Below are positions 24,942 to 36,283 of a stretch of DNA of 64,000 nt, piece after piece. The position numbers and the translations under genes were made by a program. Source of the stretch: Limnephilus marmoratus (taxonomy: Eukaryota; Arthropoda; Insecta; Trichoptera; Limnephilidae); NCBI GenBank assembly GCA_917880885.1, contig OU862908.1, positions 51,605,819 to 51,669,818 of the forward strand, given 5' to 3'. The notes beneath the pieces were generated by a model, which did not search any database, was not told the origin of the DNA, and saw nothing but the letters and a program-made list of their open reading frames with translations. Within the stretch, counting starts at the first letter, position 1, and every line of letters begins with the position of its first letter.

Positions 24942-25070
24942 ATAATAATAATAATAATAATATTTATTTCTCATAAAATTATACAATGAAACATATGTGG
25001 AAACTTTGACTAGCCAACTAGGAATGGATCCTGTTTTAGGCCAGTCAAATTGACAAATTTAGTTCATATC
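24942..25070 (-). repeat. LINE 3' end with (ATT)n tail
   Basis: On the minus strand, GAGAAATAAATATTATTATT ends in seven or eight ATT units. A polyadenylation-like AATAAA before a trinucleotide tail is usual for I/Jockey/CR1-type LINEs. The body upstream is too diverged to place. Confidence 0.5.
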
Positions 25071-26678
25071 ATAATTTCATATTACATTGATTAATTATAT
25101 AAACATATTATTTATTGAATGAAACAAGTGTTACGATTGAATTCCTCGTAGAAGCTTTAGTTAATAACTACAATTTTGAACTCATAAAAAAAGAATAAGC
25201 GAAGAGAAAAAAAACAATGTCTTAAAGTACAGATTTAGTATCGAATGCTTGTTTAACAATAGATAAATGTTTGGACATGTGAATCGCTTGCAAAAATTGA
25301 GAATCGAGACAAATTATGTCTACATTTTTTGGTGAAATGCTTTAACTCGTCAAATATTAATTATTATTTTTAATTGATAATCTAATGTTTAAGACGAAAT
25401 TTTTATGCAAAGCACAAAGGGTAACAATATATATGTAATAAGTATTATTAGCCTGAAACACTCATCTACATTGAAAAAAATCTCCCGAGAAAAGATACAT
25501 GCCGCCGACGGGACTCGAACCCGTGTCAACAAAATTGGTATTACGTAGTTGGTCCAGACGTAAAATACCGCACAGATATAAAGATCCCAGACGACCTGGA
25601 ATGGGTGATGGAAAATAGTCATTTCTGTTAGAGCAGGAAGTCAGTGAAATCGACAACTTACAATATCGGATCGACAGGCGTAACTATCGACGATTTTACA
25701 CCGTTTTCCCAAGCACGGCCGCACGGTTATTGATATGACGCAAGACCGATATTGACACGGAATAAATAAAAAAAAATAGATAAACGCTGGCAACGCTGGT
25801 GGACTTAACTATGGATTTACATTCTTTAACGTCAAACCGCTACGTAAAAAAAACAATACTAATAAATAGACCATTTCGAAATGAAACACTAACTTTAATA
25901 AACATTGGCATTTTGCATCAGTCGGAATACTATACAGCAGAACCGTGGGTTGACTATACGAGTAGTTAATGTATTGCAAAGGCAAAAAATGAAGTTTACC
26001 CTTATTAATATCCTACCACCAATCATTGTAGCCTGTCGCTTAGCGGAAATGTTTCAGAAAGGGACCAACAACGCTTCTTTTAGAGATTTGTCTATTCTTT
26101 CTACTACCAGTTTCTAATGCCTTCCGTTAAAAAAAGTCCCCTCAATATTCCTTTGACACTGGCCATGAAGTTTCTTGTATGATTGACAACTGCTTTCAAT
26201 CTGGGATCGCTAGAATAAATATCGATCATTTTGACAAAAAATCAATTTCGATATAATCATACTTAAACTGGCAAACTGCCAATCATTTTTCGAAAGACAA
26301 AGCTGTCAGCATCCTTCAATTTCTTGAAACATCCCGTTATTTAATTAAATTTTGATTTACCTCGGCAGAATCTAAAAATAAAGTTAAAACAAATTGTACA
26401 CAAACTTTTAACGAGTATAACCGGAGAAGGATTTTTCTAGGTCTTATTTGCGCAGCAATACAAATTTAAGGCCAAGAGGTTTTCATACCCACGTTCCTGA
26501 TTAATCCTCATTCTAATATTTTAATCAATTTGATGGGAGTGGGTACCTGTAAAAGCAATAAAATACGATTAACTAATTTTTAATTTGATTCTTTGGGAAA
26601 TATCGTAATCATATTCTCCGTAAGCACGCATTTAGGGATAAAATTATTTTACCGCACATTTAGAATTTTACATTATTA
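25071..26678. other. AT-rich spacer
   Basis: Contains the tRNA-like fragment at 25497. No gene recognised. Confidence 0.4.
25497..25555 (-). repeat. tRNA-derived SINE fragment (T-arm half)
   Basis: The minus strand has GACACGGGTTCGAGTCCCGT, a T arm with perfect CACGGG/CCCGTG-like stem and a standard B box, followed by CGGCGGCATGTATC. The A-box half is not recognisable, so it is a fragment and not a tRNA gene. Confidence 0.45.
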
Positions 26679-26846
26679 GGGGGCATACATTAATTACGTG
26701 AGCAATTTTTCTTCCGATCTAGACCCCCTCCCCCCTCTTGGTGAGATAAATTTGAGCCACTTCGTGTATTCTTTTCAAGCAAGGTGAGATTTTGCTGGAC
26801 CCCCTCCCCTCCCCCTTTTGAGCTCACGTAATTAATATATACCCCC
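26679..26846. mobile_element. Inverted-repeat element, TTA target duplication
   Basis: 168 bp. Ends GGGGGCATACATTAATTACG and, inverted, GGGGGTATATATTAATTACG, then GTGAGC. TTA flanks both sides (26676-26678, 26847-26849). Inside are two CCCCCTCCCC blocks in the same orientation. The 3-bp TTA duplication and G-run ends fit PIF/Harbinger. Confidence 0.85.
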
Positions 26847-27158
26847 TTATGATATTATTCATATTAAAAATGAAAATATAATATTGGCAAGTAGTAAGCC
26901 TTGCATTGCGATATGCAAATGCTAGTCCTCCACTTCTTTTATAAAATAAGATGAAGAGAGAGAATTATTTTTTTAAATAAAAATTGTCCATATATGACTC
27001 ACCTGAAATCTCAATAATATTTTAATAGCCCGTGTCTTTATGTGAAAAATCACCCCATGTTTAAATAGAGAAAAATATATTAAGACATTATAAACAATCT
27101 TAATCGACAATTAAATTGTCTTATAATCGGGAAGATAAAAAGAATTAGATAAATAAGA

Positions 27159-27201
27159 TATTCATCTTTCTATAATTAATAATTATAGAAAGATGAATAT
27201 T
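27159..27201. repeat. Perfect 20-bp-arm hairpin
   Basis: ATATTCATCTTTCTATAATT, a 3-base spacer, then its exact inverse. No other context. Confidence 0.85.
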
Positions 27202-27818
27202 AAATATGTTTTAGATTCAAGATGAAAGACAAAAATACGCTTACATTACAGTACTATTATAACTATAAGTGTAATTCTACTCAATGAAGAAATAATAACA
27301 CGGAAAATATTATAAGAAAAAAACACTGTTATGTGCATCGGAATGTTTAAGACTTAGGTACCTACTGAATATCATTAAACAAATCATAATTAAGCCTACA
27401 AAATAAATTATTTTAAATTGAAAAAACTTTTCGAAAAAATTTTCTTGAGCTTTACACGTTTTATCACCTTCTTTCTATGACTCATTTTTAACGATAAAGG
27501 TATATTCTACTCCTACAGAAGACATATCGAAATTTAAATAGAAAAACCCCAAAGCTACGATGTAGACTCCAAAGCCCAGCATTTTGATATACCAAAAGCA
27601 GGATGATATCAACAAGTGAATAAACATGTTAAAAACATAAAATGAATGACATTTACAAAAAAACCGCAGAGATTTGAATAAGTTCCAAAAAGGAATAAAA
27701 CGGTAGTATTTTTTCTGCCGAACGAAGAAATAAAATGCGTGTCCCTTTTCCCTGATCGAAGCACCACCCTACGAGGCGTGGAGCGAGGGAGAGGAGGAGG
27801 GGTGGGGCCATTCGGTGC

Positions 27819-27827
27819 TATAAATAG
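27819..27827 (+). promoter_or_regulatory. Candidate TATA box in a GC-rich island
   Basis: TATAAATAG stands in a 150-bp stretch of high GC (27760-27910) with GAGGAGGGGTGGGG upstream. No clear initiator was found about 30 bp downstream and no coding exon follows, so it is a weak candidate. Confidence 0.3.
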
Positions 27828-28200
27828 CCATTCGCTGTTTCCAGGCGGTTTAGGGACGGAAAAAGCCTACTACAGCCAACCACCCCCTGAACGGGAGTAG
27901 CTACATACTACCTACAATTATTACGTGTTAGTCAAGGCGCATCCCAGCTTCGAATATAGAATCGCCATCAAAATCATCATGAAAATCAATCAACGTGTGA
28001 CGCTAATTAAGCCATTTAGAAATATCCTTTAATGAAAATGAGGAAAAAAAACATTACAGGAAAAATGATTTTGCAGTTTTTAATACGTCTACAATTTAAT
28101 GAATGATTATTATAATATAATAATTAATAATAAAAATTACTAATTTTAATGAGGAATATTTTTTTATTTAAGTTAAATTAATATTAAAATTTATTTTAAA

Positions 28201-28330
28201 CTAGCGTGTTCCCGGCAAGCATTGTAACGCCACTAATAAAGACATTGTTTCTCCCTGCGTGTCTTTTCCCATTTGTCCCGCTCCCCTTCCGTCTCCCCTT
28301 CCCCTCCTATGCCCCTACCCCTCACGCGTT
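28201..28330 (-). repeat. RTE-like LINE 3' end
   Basis: The minus strand ends GGCGTTACAATGC then TTGCCGGGAACACGCTAGT, the same shape as the end at 52665 (CCGGGTCTGCTAGT). A purine-rich GGGGAGACGGAAGGGGAG run lies upstream, as in many RTE 3' regions. No coding part remains. Confidence 0.5.
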
Positions 28331-28430
28331 CCCGAATATTATTAGATTTATAAATAAAAATTAAATTTAATTCAATTCTGTCATGCACACGTACACCGAA
28401 AAAAACGGTGTGTAAAAATACATTTACTTA

Positions 28431-28639
28431 GGACGGGTTGTTTCAAAAAATTATACGAATTCATCAATTATTTGAAGTTTATTTTCACGTTCTGTGTAAG
28501 CTCTATTCAAGTTCTTTTATTATATCATTATAGGCCAGTTGCTTCATAAAACTGAAATTATCACAGAACTTACAGAGAACGTGAAAATTAACTTTGAATA
28601 TTTGACGAAATTGTAATTTTTTCTAAAAACAACCCATCC
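28431..28639. mobile_element. Inverted-repeat element, TTA target duplication
   Basis: 209 bp. Ends GGACGGGTTGTTTC and, inverted, GGATGGGTTGTTTTTAG, with arms continuing to TTTTCACGTTCT about 65 bp in. TTA on both sides (28428-28430, 28640-28642). PIF/Harbinger-like. Confidence 0.8.
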
Positions 28640-30493
28640 TTAAAGAATTTATTCGAAAATCGATCGATCAAATTTGGTATCTAACATAGGTAAAATATCT
28701 ATAATTCTTGATTCGATCCAAAGTAAAGAGTGAGTGAGTGAGACAAACAGCCTTACTAAAAAACCCAGTGAAAATTTTATTCAATTGACAAACGGCCGCG
28801 GATGTGAAAACATTACTAATTAAAAAATTCTTCGTGGGAAAAAATACACTTGGTTTACACGGCCTGAGGGGGTAGTTTATCTCTGTTTTATCAATGATCT
28901 TTGAATGAAATTTGAAATTTTTGCAAAGTATTTTGAATGCTCTATATATTTCTTATTTTTGAAGGTGTTGTAAAAACAAATACCATTTATGAAAACTAGA
29001 TAAAATTACCTTTTAGATTTGTGTAATTGAAATACACTTTAGTTTTTAAAAACTGCCATATATTAAGATTCAAACGCGAAAAAAAAATGTTTTTTTTTTA
29101 CCAAAACATATTTGATGAAAGTGTACAGAAATTCATAAAAAAAAACAAAATTAAAAAAATACTGACCTTTTATATAATGAATTTGGAACGAAACTGCCAC
29201 CTCACTTTTTCCTCGTGCATACAATAAAAAAATAATAAAAAATTTCAAAGTTTTTTTATTGCCAAAAAACTAACCTAAAAAAATAATACCGACTTTTATA
29301 ACAGATTTCTTGCAACTTTAAAACGTTAATTAATACGTTTAGGTACACATGTATTAGATATTAATATGATTAAAAAATATCACTTTTAAGAAATTCTCTT
29401 AAAATAAAGATCTTAAAATGTTAATTTTATCTTTTAAGTAAACTATCTATAGTTCTATAGAACAATATTCTGACAGTCCAACTTTGAAAGTACGGAGTTT
29501 GTACAATAACTCGATTAAACTGATGTAAACCACACACATAACATAATAAATATATCAATTATCTGAATAGAAGAGTAAATTCGTCACTACAATAGAAATT
29601 ATTAAGTAAAATCACAACATTTAGGCACTAACAAATTTTTTTGACATCCCGCCATAAAAAACACACCGGGCTATATTCATCGCGGTGCCGTTGAGAATTA
29701 ATGCATAGGCGCGCCAATAATGCCCCTGGCGGAGAAGAATTAAAACAACATTTTTTCCTAGGAAATTAAAACGATTTACAATGTTGTCAGATCTTAATGC
29801 ATTTTAACAGCGTGACCACGCAAGAAACGTTATTGGTAATAAAAGTGATTTAATGTATACAAGGGATAATTATGTTATTGCAATAACACAGTTAATTGGT
29901 CGCGCTGTGGTTTTTTTTTAGTAAGGCTGAAAGAGTATTGGAAATTGAATTTCATTGAACATCATTGTTTTCCAAAATGTCATTTTTGACAGTTTCGGAA
30001 GAGTTTTAGTAATGATTAAAAAACTTTTCAGATGTATTGTCGTGTGGTTGTAATAGTCCAGAAACCTTCGCGAGGGTAGAGAGAAAGTATTTTGAAAGTT
30101 TCAAACATTTCCTATACTTAATACAGCAATACATGGACAACTCATAACTCATATACCCATTTACGTATATATCCCCAATCAAGCATATTTTGATTTTCAT
30201 ATAGGTATATAGATTTGCGGTTGTAACATGTCTTAACTTATGACCATCTATCAAAGATAATGAGATCAAATAAGTCATTATATTGATTGATTTTAATTAA
30301 AAAGGCATTAAAAGATAACAATTCTTTCAGATACGAAAAATTTGTTTTCACCGATGTGATTTCATCTGATCTTGAAAAAATCACCCCGAGGAATCGTAGT
30401 CAAGTAATAAATGAGTAAACTTGTAGTACCCATGTCAAGTGAACGGTTTACGTTCCCGGAGACGTGATGTGTTTATATTCCCAGAATTTACAG
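28640..30493. other. AT-rich spacer
   Basis: Very AT-rich, with A and T runs; no gene recognised. Confidence 0.45.
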
Positions 30494-30610
30494 GAGCCCC
30501 CTCAAGTTCATACCTTGGAGGCTACGACGAATGCAAAGAAAGAACAACCATTAGCGAAGTAGGTCACCCACGCCGAGTCTACCAAGTTTGTGACATTGTA
30601 ACGCAAGCAG
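30494..30610 (+). CDS. Candidate internal exon, unknown product
   Basis: A TTTACAG acceptor precedes GAGCCCCC and GCAG|GTATCATT follows, leaving 117 bp with one frame open across it (a shared ATG frame starts at 30439). The stretch is more GC-rich than its neighbours and codes for about 38 residues including SSYLGGYDEC and PRRVYQVCDIVTQA. I do not recognise the protein. A decayed retroelement is an equally good explanation. Confidence 0.22.
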
Positions 30611-30799
30611 GTATCATTTCTTTTATTTTAAACACCTGTCCTGGTTGATATCGAAGAGGAGTGGAAGAGGAGGGGGGCTTTTAAGCTCCGTCTGCACGCG
30701 CAATCTTGCTTGAACAAACTCTAATTTGCACAAGTAAGCACGCGTTTTGTCAGTTCTACTTATTTCTTCACTTAAAATTTACTATATAACTATGTATAT

Positions 30800-30898
30800 A
30801 GTAAATTTACTATACAACTATGTATGTGGGACATGTTGGATTGCAGGATCCTGCCCACATCCTGGAATAAAAAAACATTATTATTATTAAGACGGCAA
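30800..30898 (+). repeat. LINE 3' end with AATAAA and ATT tail
   Basis: TGTGGGACATGTTGGATTGC, GCCCACATCCTGGAATAAA and a short (ATT)n tail. The same ending occurs at 34905-35016. Confidence 0.55.
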
Positions 30899-30928
30899 AA
30901 CTGTATCGTGCAAACGGTTTACGCGAAC

Positions 30929-31910
30929 TTTTTTTTTAACATTAGCTCCACACAGGAGGCCCTGAGAAAATAATTTCCCTCAGGGCCTATGTCATCTTAG
31001 GAGATGCTGTGTGGAGGGTATGGGCGCCCGCAGAAAATTTTCTAGGGGGGGTGGGGGCAATATATTTTTATTTATTAAAAATGAATCGCCGAAACATATG
31101 TTCCCGCATAACTTTCGAACGGCTGCACTAAATTGGATAATTCTTTTTTTTGTGTTCGTTATTGTCAGGACAAGGTTTGTATAAAACTACTGGTGAGCTC
31201 TGGCATTATGAAATTTGTATAAAAATGAATCGCCGAAATGTATGTAGGCGCATAAATTCCGAACGAATGCACCAAATTGGATAATTATTTTTTTTGTGTT
31301 CGTTATTGTCTGGTGAGCTCTGGCATTATGAAATTTGTATTAAAAAAATTGCAATAGGTGGTACACGAGCTGTTTGAAAACATCCAACGGCCAATATTCT
31401 GTCTCTTCACACTTGCTTTACGCTAACACAAAGTGATTTAAAATAAAAGTAACAATATTTGACTATTTTCAATCAATCCGGGAGGCGGCGAATGCCCCCC
31501 CTTGCCTCCCCCTGCGGGTGGTCTTTTTAAGGAAAGGAAGGATAGGAAGTTCTGAGAGGGAAATAAGGTATGAGGGGTGGGTAGGAATCTGGGGTCAGTG
31601 TGTCCAGGAGTGATGGACGTATGAATCCATTCCTTCAATTGCGGTGCAAGATGACGGGTCGTGAGAGTTCGGCTGGAAAGGTCAAAAGCCCTCCCTCCAC
31701 CAGTCTCTCTCGATCCGGCCCGTCACGCAGCAGGGTGGCAGACGCATCCGCCGACAAGACCTGGACAAATCTCATCCCATAAATCCGGGCATCCCTGCTT
31801 AGTCACCAAACGTAGCGAACAACTTGGGATGACCAATGGCAGAGGTGTTGGTTATCCAATAAATGGTTCCCGGGGCGGCGGTGCCCGTACCCACCTCCCA
31901 AACGTTAATT
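30929..31910 (-). repeat. R1 repeat copy 4, split by an insertion
   Basis: First part 30929-31019: T run, ATTAGCTCCACACAGGAGG, then the hairpin GGCCCTGAGA / CCTCAGGGCC, then GATGCTGTGTGGAGGGT. Second part 31522-31910: CTTTTTAAGGAAAGGAAGG through to GGCGGCGGTGCCCGTACCC. The join is filled by 31020-31521. Antisense and sense open frames inside are by-products of the repeat. Confidence 0.82.
31020..31521. mobile_element. Insertion in R1 repeat copy 4
   Basis: Left end ATGGGCGCCCGCAG then a GGGGGGGTGGGGGCAA block; right end TTGCCTCCCCCTGCGGGTGG, so the C/G blocks and CCCGCAG ends are inverted to each other. Inside, a 144-bp unit (ATGAATCGCCGAAA...) is present almost twice (31077-31220, 31221-31342). 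A non-autonomous DNA element is likely; no clean target duplication was found beyond a possible GGT. Confidence 0.6.
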
Positions 31911-32799
31911 TGCGCAAACTAAATTTGCTCTAATTTGCGGGCCAATGGCTTGCATACACTTCAAATGATTGCCCTAATCGTTTGCGCATGCAAGTCGCTG
32001 TTATATGGACGCCGCACAGTGTACCGTGTTTTTTGCCCAAAATTTTGCACAATCTGTGTGCGCATGCAAGCTTCTGTAGAGTTGTAGACGGACTATAAGA
32101 AGTTTGGATTGCTCTAGGACCTCTAGGTAGAAGACGTGCCTATTCATGCTATCCTCACCATCACTTGTATGTTGCCATGTCTGTGCACATAAACAACAGA
32201 ATTAGTTTTCGCTGCACATGTTTGGCTGAGGAGGAGAATCGGAAGCATATAATAAGGTTTTCGCAATGTAAATGATCTTCACACATAATTTGGAAAATAT
32301 AGATACTTGAGGTGGAACTTAATACATATTTTACAGTATTACTCATCTGCTAAACTGGTAAAAAAATAGTTATTAATTTGTGAAGTTTTTTTTCTCCAAT
32401 ATTGTAAGACGTGTATTGAATATTCTGCGAAAATAGAGCGCTTTGAATGTACACAATGCGATTAATTATACTGAAAGCATTTAAGCCCCCGTAATTCTCC
32501 TGAACAACGATTATTATCAATTTATGAATATTCATAACAAGAATTGGGAAAGTTGAACTTGCTTCTCGGTTCAATGCCAAATACCCAAATTTTGCAGAAA
32601 TTATGTCACCTATAAAAATATTTCACGGTAGGAATTATTATTATTTAGAAAGCACATAAAAATTAAGCGACAAGAGTAGAGGAGTTTCACTAATGCCATT
32701 TTTTTCTAAAATCTTATGTTCTTTTCTAAAATCGTATGTACATGTACAGTTTAACGTGCGTGCCGCCGCATAAATCGTATTTGAACAAAAAATCAAAAC
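31911..32799. other. Spacer with TGCGCATGCAAG repeats
   Basis: GCGCATGCAAG occurs twice (31985, 32060), with TTTGCGCA variants nearby. The end near 32090 (TAGACGGACTATAAGAAG) loosely mirrors TCCGTCTGCACGCGC at 30697, hinting at a larger decayed element. The rest is AT-rich. Confidence 0.35.
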
Positions 32800-33417
32800 T
32801 GTAATTTAATCAGTAGATGTTATAAGTGTAATTTAATCAATAGGTGTTATAAGTGTAATTTAATCAGTAGGTACTATAAGTGTAATTTAATCAGTAGGTA
32901 CTATAAGTGTAATTCAATCAATAGGTGTTATAAGTATAATTTAATCAATAGGTGTTATAAGTGTAATTTAAACAATAGGTGTTATAAGTGTAATTTAATC
33001 AATAGGTGTTATAAATGTAATTTAATCAATAGGTGTTATAAGTGTAATTTAATCAGTAGGTACTATAAGTGTAATTTAATCAATAGGTGTTATAAGTGTA
33101 ATTTAATCAATAGGTGTTATAAGTGTAATTTAATCAGTAAGTACAATAAGTGTAATTTAATCAGTAGGTACTATAAGTGTAATTTAATCAATAGGTGTTA
33201 TAAGTGTAATTTAATCAATAGGCGTTATAAATGTAATTTAATCAATAGGTGTTATAAGTGTAATTTAATCAATAGGCGTTATAAATGTAATTTAATCAAT
33301 AGGTGTTATAAGTGTAATTTAATCAATAGGTGTTATAAGTGTAATTTAATCAATAGGTGTTATAAATGTAATTAAATCAATAGGTGTTATAAGTGTAATT
33401 TAATCAGAAAGTACCTA
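32800..33417. repeat. 27-bp minisatellite, about 23 units
   Basis: Unit TGTAATTTAATCAATAGGTG followed by TTATAAG. Two main variants alternate irregularly: AATAGGTGTTA (about 17 units) and AGTAGGTACTA (units 3, 4, 10, 14, with 13 and 23 as relatives). Units 16-19 repeat a two-unit pattern ending TTATAAA then TTATAAG, showing dimer duplication. No spacers, so not a CRISPR array; not coding. Confidence 0.95.
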
Positions 33418-34904
33418 TTTAATATTTGAAAATCACATTGACGTCCCACTGAAATTAATATGAATATTATTTTACTACGTTTGTGTAATAGAATTTAATG
33501 AAAATTAAGCCGGCCGTGTTTATAGTTGAAAATTCTAGTAACTACTTTTGTGGTATAATTTGCTTGAATTTGAAATGCTGTGATTTCGGACCATGACAGG
33601 TATTTAGAATAGATATATATACAAGTATAAATACGGATGGTACCGAAGGACTTTAACCAGCGATTCCTGAGCATGTTAAAAATGTAGATGTCATTTTGTA
33701 GTCGGAAGATATTAAAAACAAAAAACAAAACCAAAAATTCTGTCACGCTTTCCCACAGGGTAGTTGGGTAGAACCCAGCGAGTTACGTGATACGCACTCC
33801 ATCTCGTTCCAGCTGCATGGAGAGCACGAGACAAAGCGCGTATCACGTGATCCGTGTAGCAGTGTGTTCAGTGGCGACGTGCGATAGAAAAACATTTTTT
33901 ACTTCAAATATGCTATGGAATTACTATTTAAAATCCTTCGGGTACTTATCATTACACCCTGTTTAATACGCCGACGTATCTGAGAGATAAATACCGGAGG
34001 TACTTTCCGGGATATGGTACTTTGAGTGCCTACTTAAAGTTTAAAATAATATCGTTTAGTACCTGTGTCATTAAGCACTCATATTCAATACCTCATTTCC
34101 TCGGCACTACTTCTGAGAAGCAGACATATTTGAATAGATACTGCAGCAGACAACAGTCTTAGTGTAGAAAAAATATTAGCAGTCTTGAGTTTGACGACGA
34201 TTATAATTATTGATCCAACAATGTACGTAACAATGTAAAGTATTTTCGTTAAGGTATTGTGAATGCAACGCACAACAAACAGACATATAACAAATGTGCA
34301 TTTGAGTGAGCAAAAGTCATTAACATTTGATCTGAAAATGTAAAGGTATTGAATATATTTAGGTACTTGATACCTCGAAGGTTCACCATATTAGATCTAT
34401 AAACCTTTATTAATATAACTTTCAAATAATGCGGAGCTTTCAGCGGGGTATTACAACCCGCCCGGCGCCCACCCTCTGCATCCATACTAATTATAAAGGG
34501 ATATACTCCCTGTTACTCGAGCCACTCTCGAATGCATTTATGCGCATCAAGGTGCTTCAGCAGGTGTGTTACTTGATTAAATAAAGTTACATAATCAGAT
34601 GCTGTAATGATAAGTTACAGTGGAAAGGTTACACATTAAATGCTTACTAAATTCAAATTCAAATACGATTAATATTGTAACGTAGAACTTCCAGCTTACA
34701 ATAATCAATGCATAGTAGTTACTATGGTACTGACATAAAGCTTTAAATGGAAATTTTATTGCGAATTAGTACTTCGATTCAAAAATTAATTAAGCCATTT
34801 TAATAATTTAGGCGTTTACAAAAAGGTCAATATGTGTTCCATATAAAATAAAATGGGACATATTTATTTTTATTACTATTATTTTTATTTTCTATTTATG
34901 TTCT
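33418..34904. other. AT-rich spacer
   Basis: 33782-33860 has a 12-bp inverted pair TACGTGATACGC / GCGTATCACGTGA. A TTTAACCAGCGATTCCTGAG segment at 33652 resembles an arm of the element at 56347. No gene. Confidence 0.4.
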
Positions 34905-35016
34905 TATTTCTTTACTGTGTAAATATATAAATATGTATAACTATATGGGACGTGTGGGATTGCACTAACCTCCCCACATCCTGGAATAAAGGTTATTATT
35001 ATTATTATTATTATTA
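34905..35016 (+). repeat. LINE 3' end with AATAAA and (ATT)n tail
   Basis: GGGACGTGTGGGATTGC, CCCCACATCCTGGAATAAA, then GGTT and eight ATT units. Same family as 30800-30898, better preserved. Confidence 0.6.
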
Positions 35017-35080
35017 TACTTTTGAATGTAGCTATAACTTTGTGGTTATCCATTATAGATAAATGAAACAATTTAAATTA

Positions 35081-35210
35081 CACATCTGCCCTGATGATGG
35101 ACACTGCAACGCTGTCCGAAACGTTGGCTAAAGAAGGAGGTAGCGTAACACGGCATAATACCCCAAAACCTAATAACAAAAATACTTTTGGCCGTGAAAA
35201 TCTAAAATCG
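35081..35210 (+). repeat. Right half of the CTGA/GAAAC fold-back, copy 3
   Basis: ACATCTGCCCTGATGATGG, GGACA/TGTCC stem, CGAAACGTTGGCTAAAGAAG, then GCGTAACACGGCATAATACC and the outer ACTTTTGGCCGTGAAAATC. The left arm is absent. It is closest to an intact CTGATGA-stem-GAAA core. Confidence 0.7.
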
Positions 35211-35260
35211 TATCTGAAACAATTTAACTTTGTTTGAACCACTTTTATATTTGAGTAAAT

Positions 35261-35296
35261 CCGACCGGTTTCAGAACGACCGTTTCTTCTTAGGGC
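35261..35296 (-). repeat. GAAACCGGTCGG hairpin module
   Basis: The minus strand reads CTAAGAAGAAACGGTCGTTC then TGAAACCGGTCGG: a GAACGGTCGTTC-like stem before GAAACC. It lies 50 bp after the preceding repeat. Confidence 0.4.
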
Positions 35297-35682
35297 AAAT
35301 GTACACTGATTTGACAGTTTTGAAATATGGATGGGAACAATGTATTATTATGGTAGGGGTGGAGCCGTTGCTAGGTATTAGGGGAACATATCCATGATTG
35401 GGCTATAAGACAATATATTTTTTGTTTGTTGATAACAGATTTATTATTTTTAAGGGATTTTTTTTTCCAAGGCTTCTAAGGTATCTAAACGTTTTCCTTT
35501 ATATGAAGAATATTTATCCCCGTATCTCTTTGTATATTTATCCAAGACGCTATCTAGGTTACAAACCAGTTCTTAGAACGATTGTTTCCAATGAAAAAGG
35601 TAATATGGAAAGAAATAGTATTCAAGAAAATATTGTTAATTCTAAAATTTGAAGATTGACAAATATGACGGTTTGATAAGAG

Positions 35683-35758
35683 TTGGCAGCTGCCTAATTG
35701 GATAAGGCGCTCATCCCGGTAAGATGAGAGGTTTTGGGTTCGCCTCCCAGTTGCGACC
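35683..35758 (+). tRNA. tRNA-Arg-like sequence, probably a pseudogene or SINE head
   Basis: The D arm region GCCTAATTGGATAAGGC and the B box GGTTCGCCTCC are well kept and look like tRNA-Arg. An anticodon stem CTCATC/GATGAG closes a 7-base loop CCGGTAA, but position 33 is C instead of T, and the acceptor stem pairs poorly (GGCAGCT against TTGCGACC). The T stem TTGGG/CCCAG is intact. A run of T follows, as for RNA polymerase III. A working tRNA is unlikely. Confidence 0.45.
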
Positions 35759-36283
35759 GTTACCTTTTTATTTTTCTGCGTCTTTTTCTCATTAATATTT
35801 TCATTTTTAAATTATGACTACTATCATCTTCTCCAATAAAAAATTAATTATTATGTTAACATATAAATATCCGGCTGTCAACACGTTTTGAAAATTTGTA
35901 CAAGTTTTCGACACAGGTAACTAAGATTTCTCCGCCAGGAAAAGGAAGTGACCTTCAATCCTTCAAGGGTGTTGTTGGCCATCGATTCAAAGTACAAGGG
36001 TTGAAGGGAAGGGCGAACACATTATATTTCAAGGTCGTTCAAGCGATTATATTTCAATCGATATTATTTTGACAAAGGAGATAAAATGCAATGTTCAAAA
36101 CGGAATTCAATTTCAGGCGATTTAAGAAAAGAAATTGTTAAGGAAGGTTAGACTTTGCAATCCTTTGTACGCATTTGTTGTACTATGTGATTAACCAGAT
36201 ATCTTATACGATCAATCGGCCAGTATGGTTAAATTAATAACAATGTGATATAAAACATTAGATTAAAAAACATCCTTTATATT
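35759..36283. other. AT-rich spacer
   Basis: No gene or repeat recognised. Confidence 0.45.

Larger units (their letters stand above)
26847..28200. other. AT-rich spacer with palindrome and possible promoter
   Basis: Holds the short palindrome at 27159 and the TATA-containing island at 27760-27910 (listed). No gene recognised. Confidence 0.4.

Noticed and set aside
31661..31933. R1 copies 3 and 4 share a peptide-like reading on one strand (VRLERSK...PGHP)
   Set aside because: Similarity is explained by nucleotide identity of the repeat; other copies break the frame and the strand is opposite to the poly(A) end.
32800..33417. CRISPR-like regular array
   Set aside because: The units are contiguous 27-mers with no unique spacers, in a eukaryotic setting; it is a minisatellite.
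33635..33760. Second copy of the 56347 inverted-repeat element
   Set aside because: Only about 25 bp of one arm matches; the other arm and borders are not visible.
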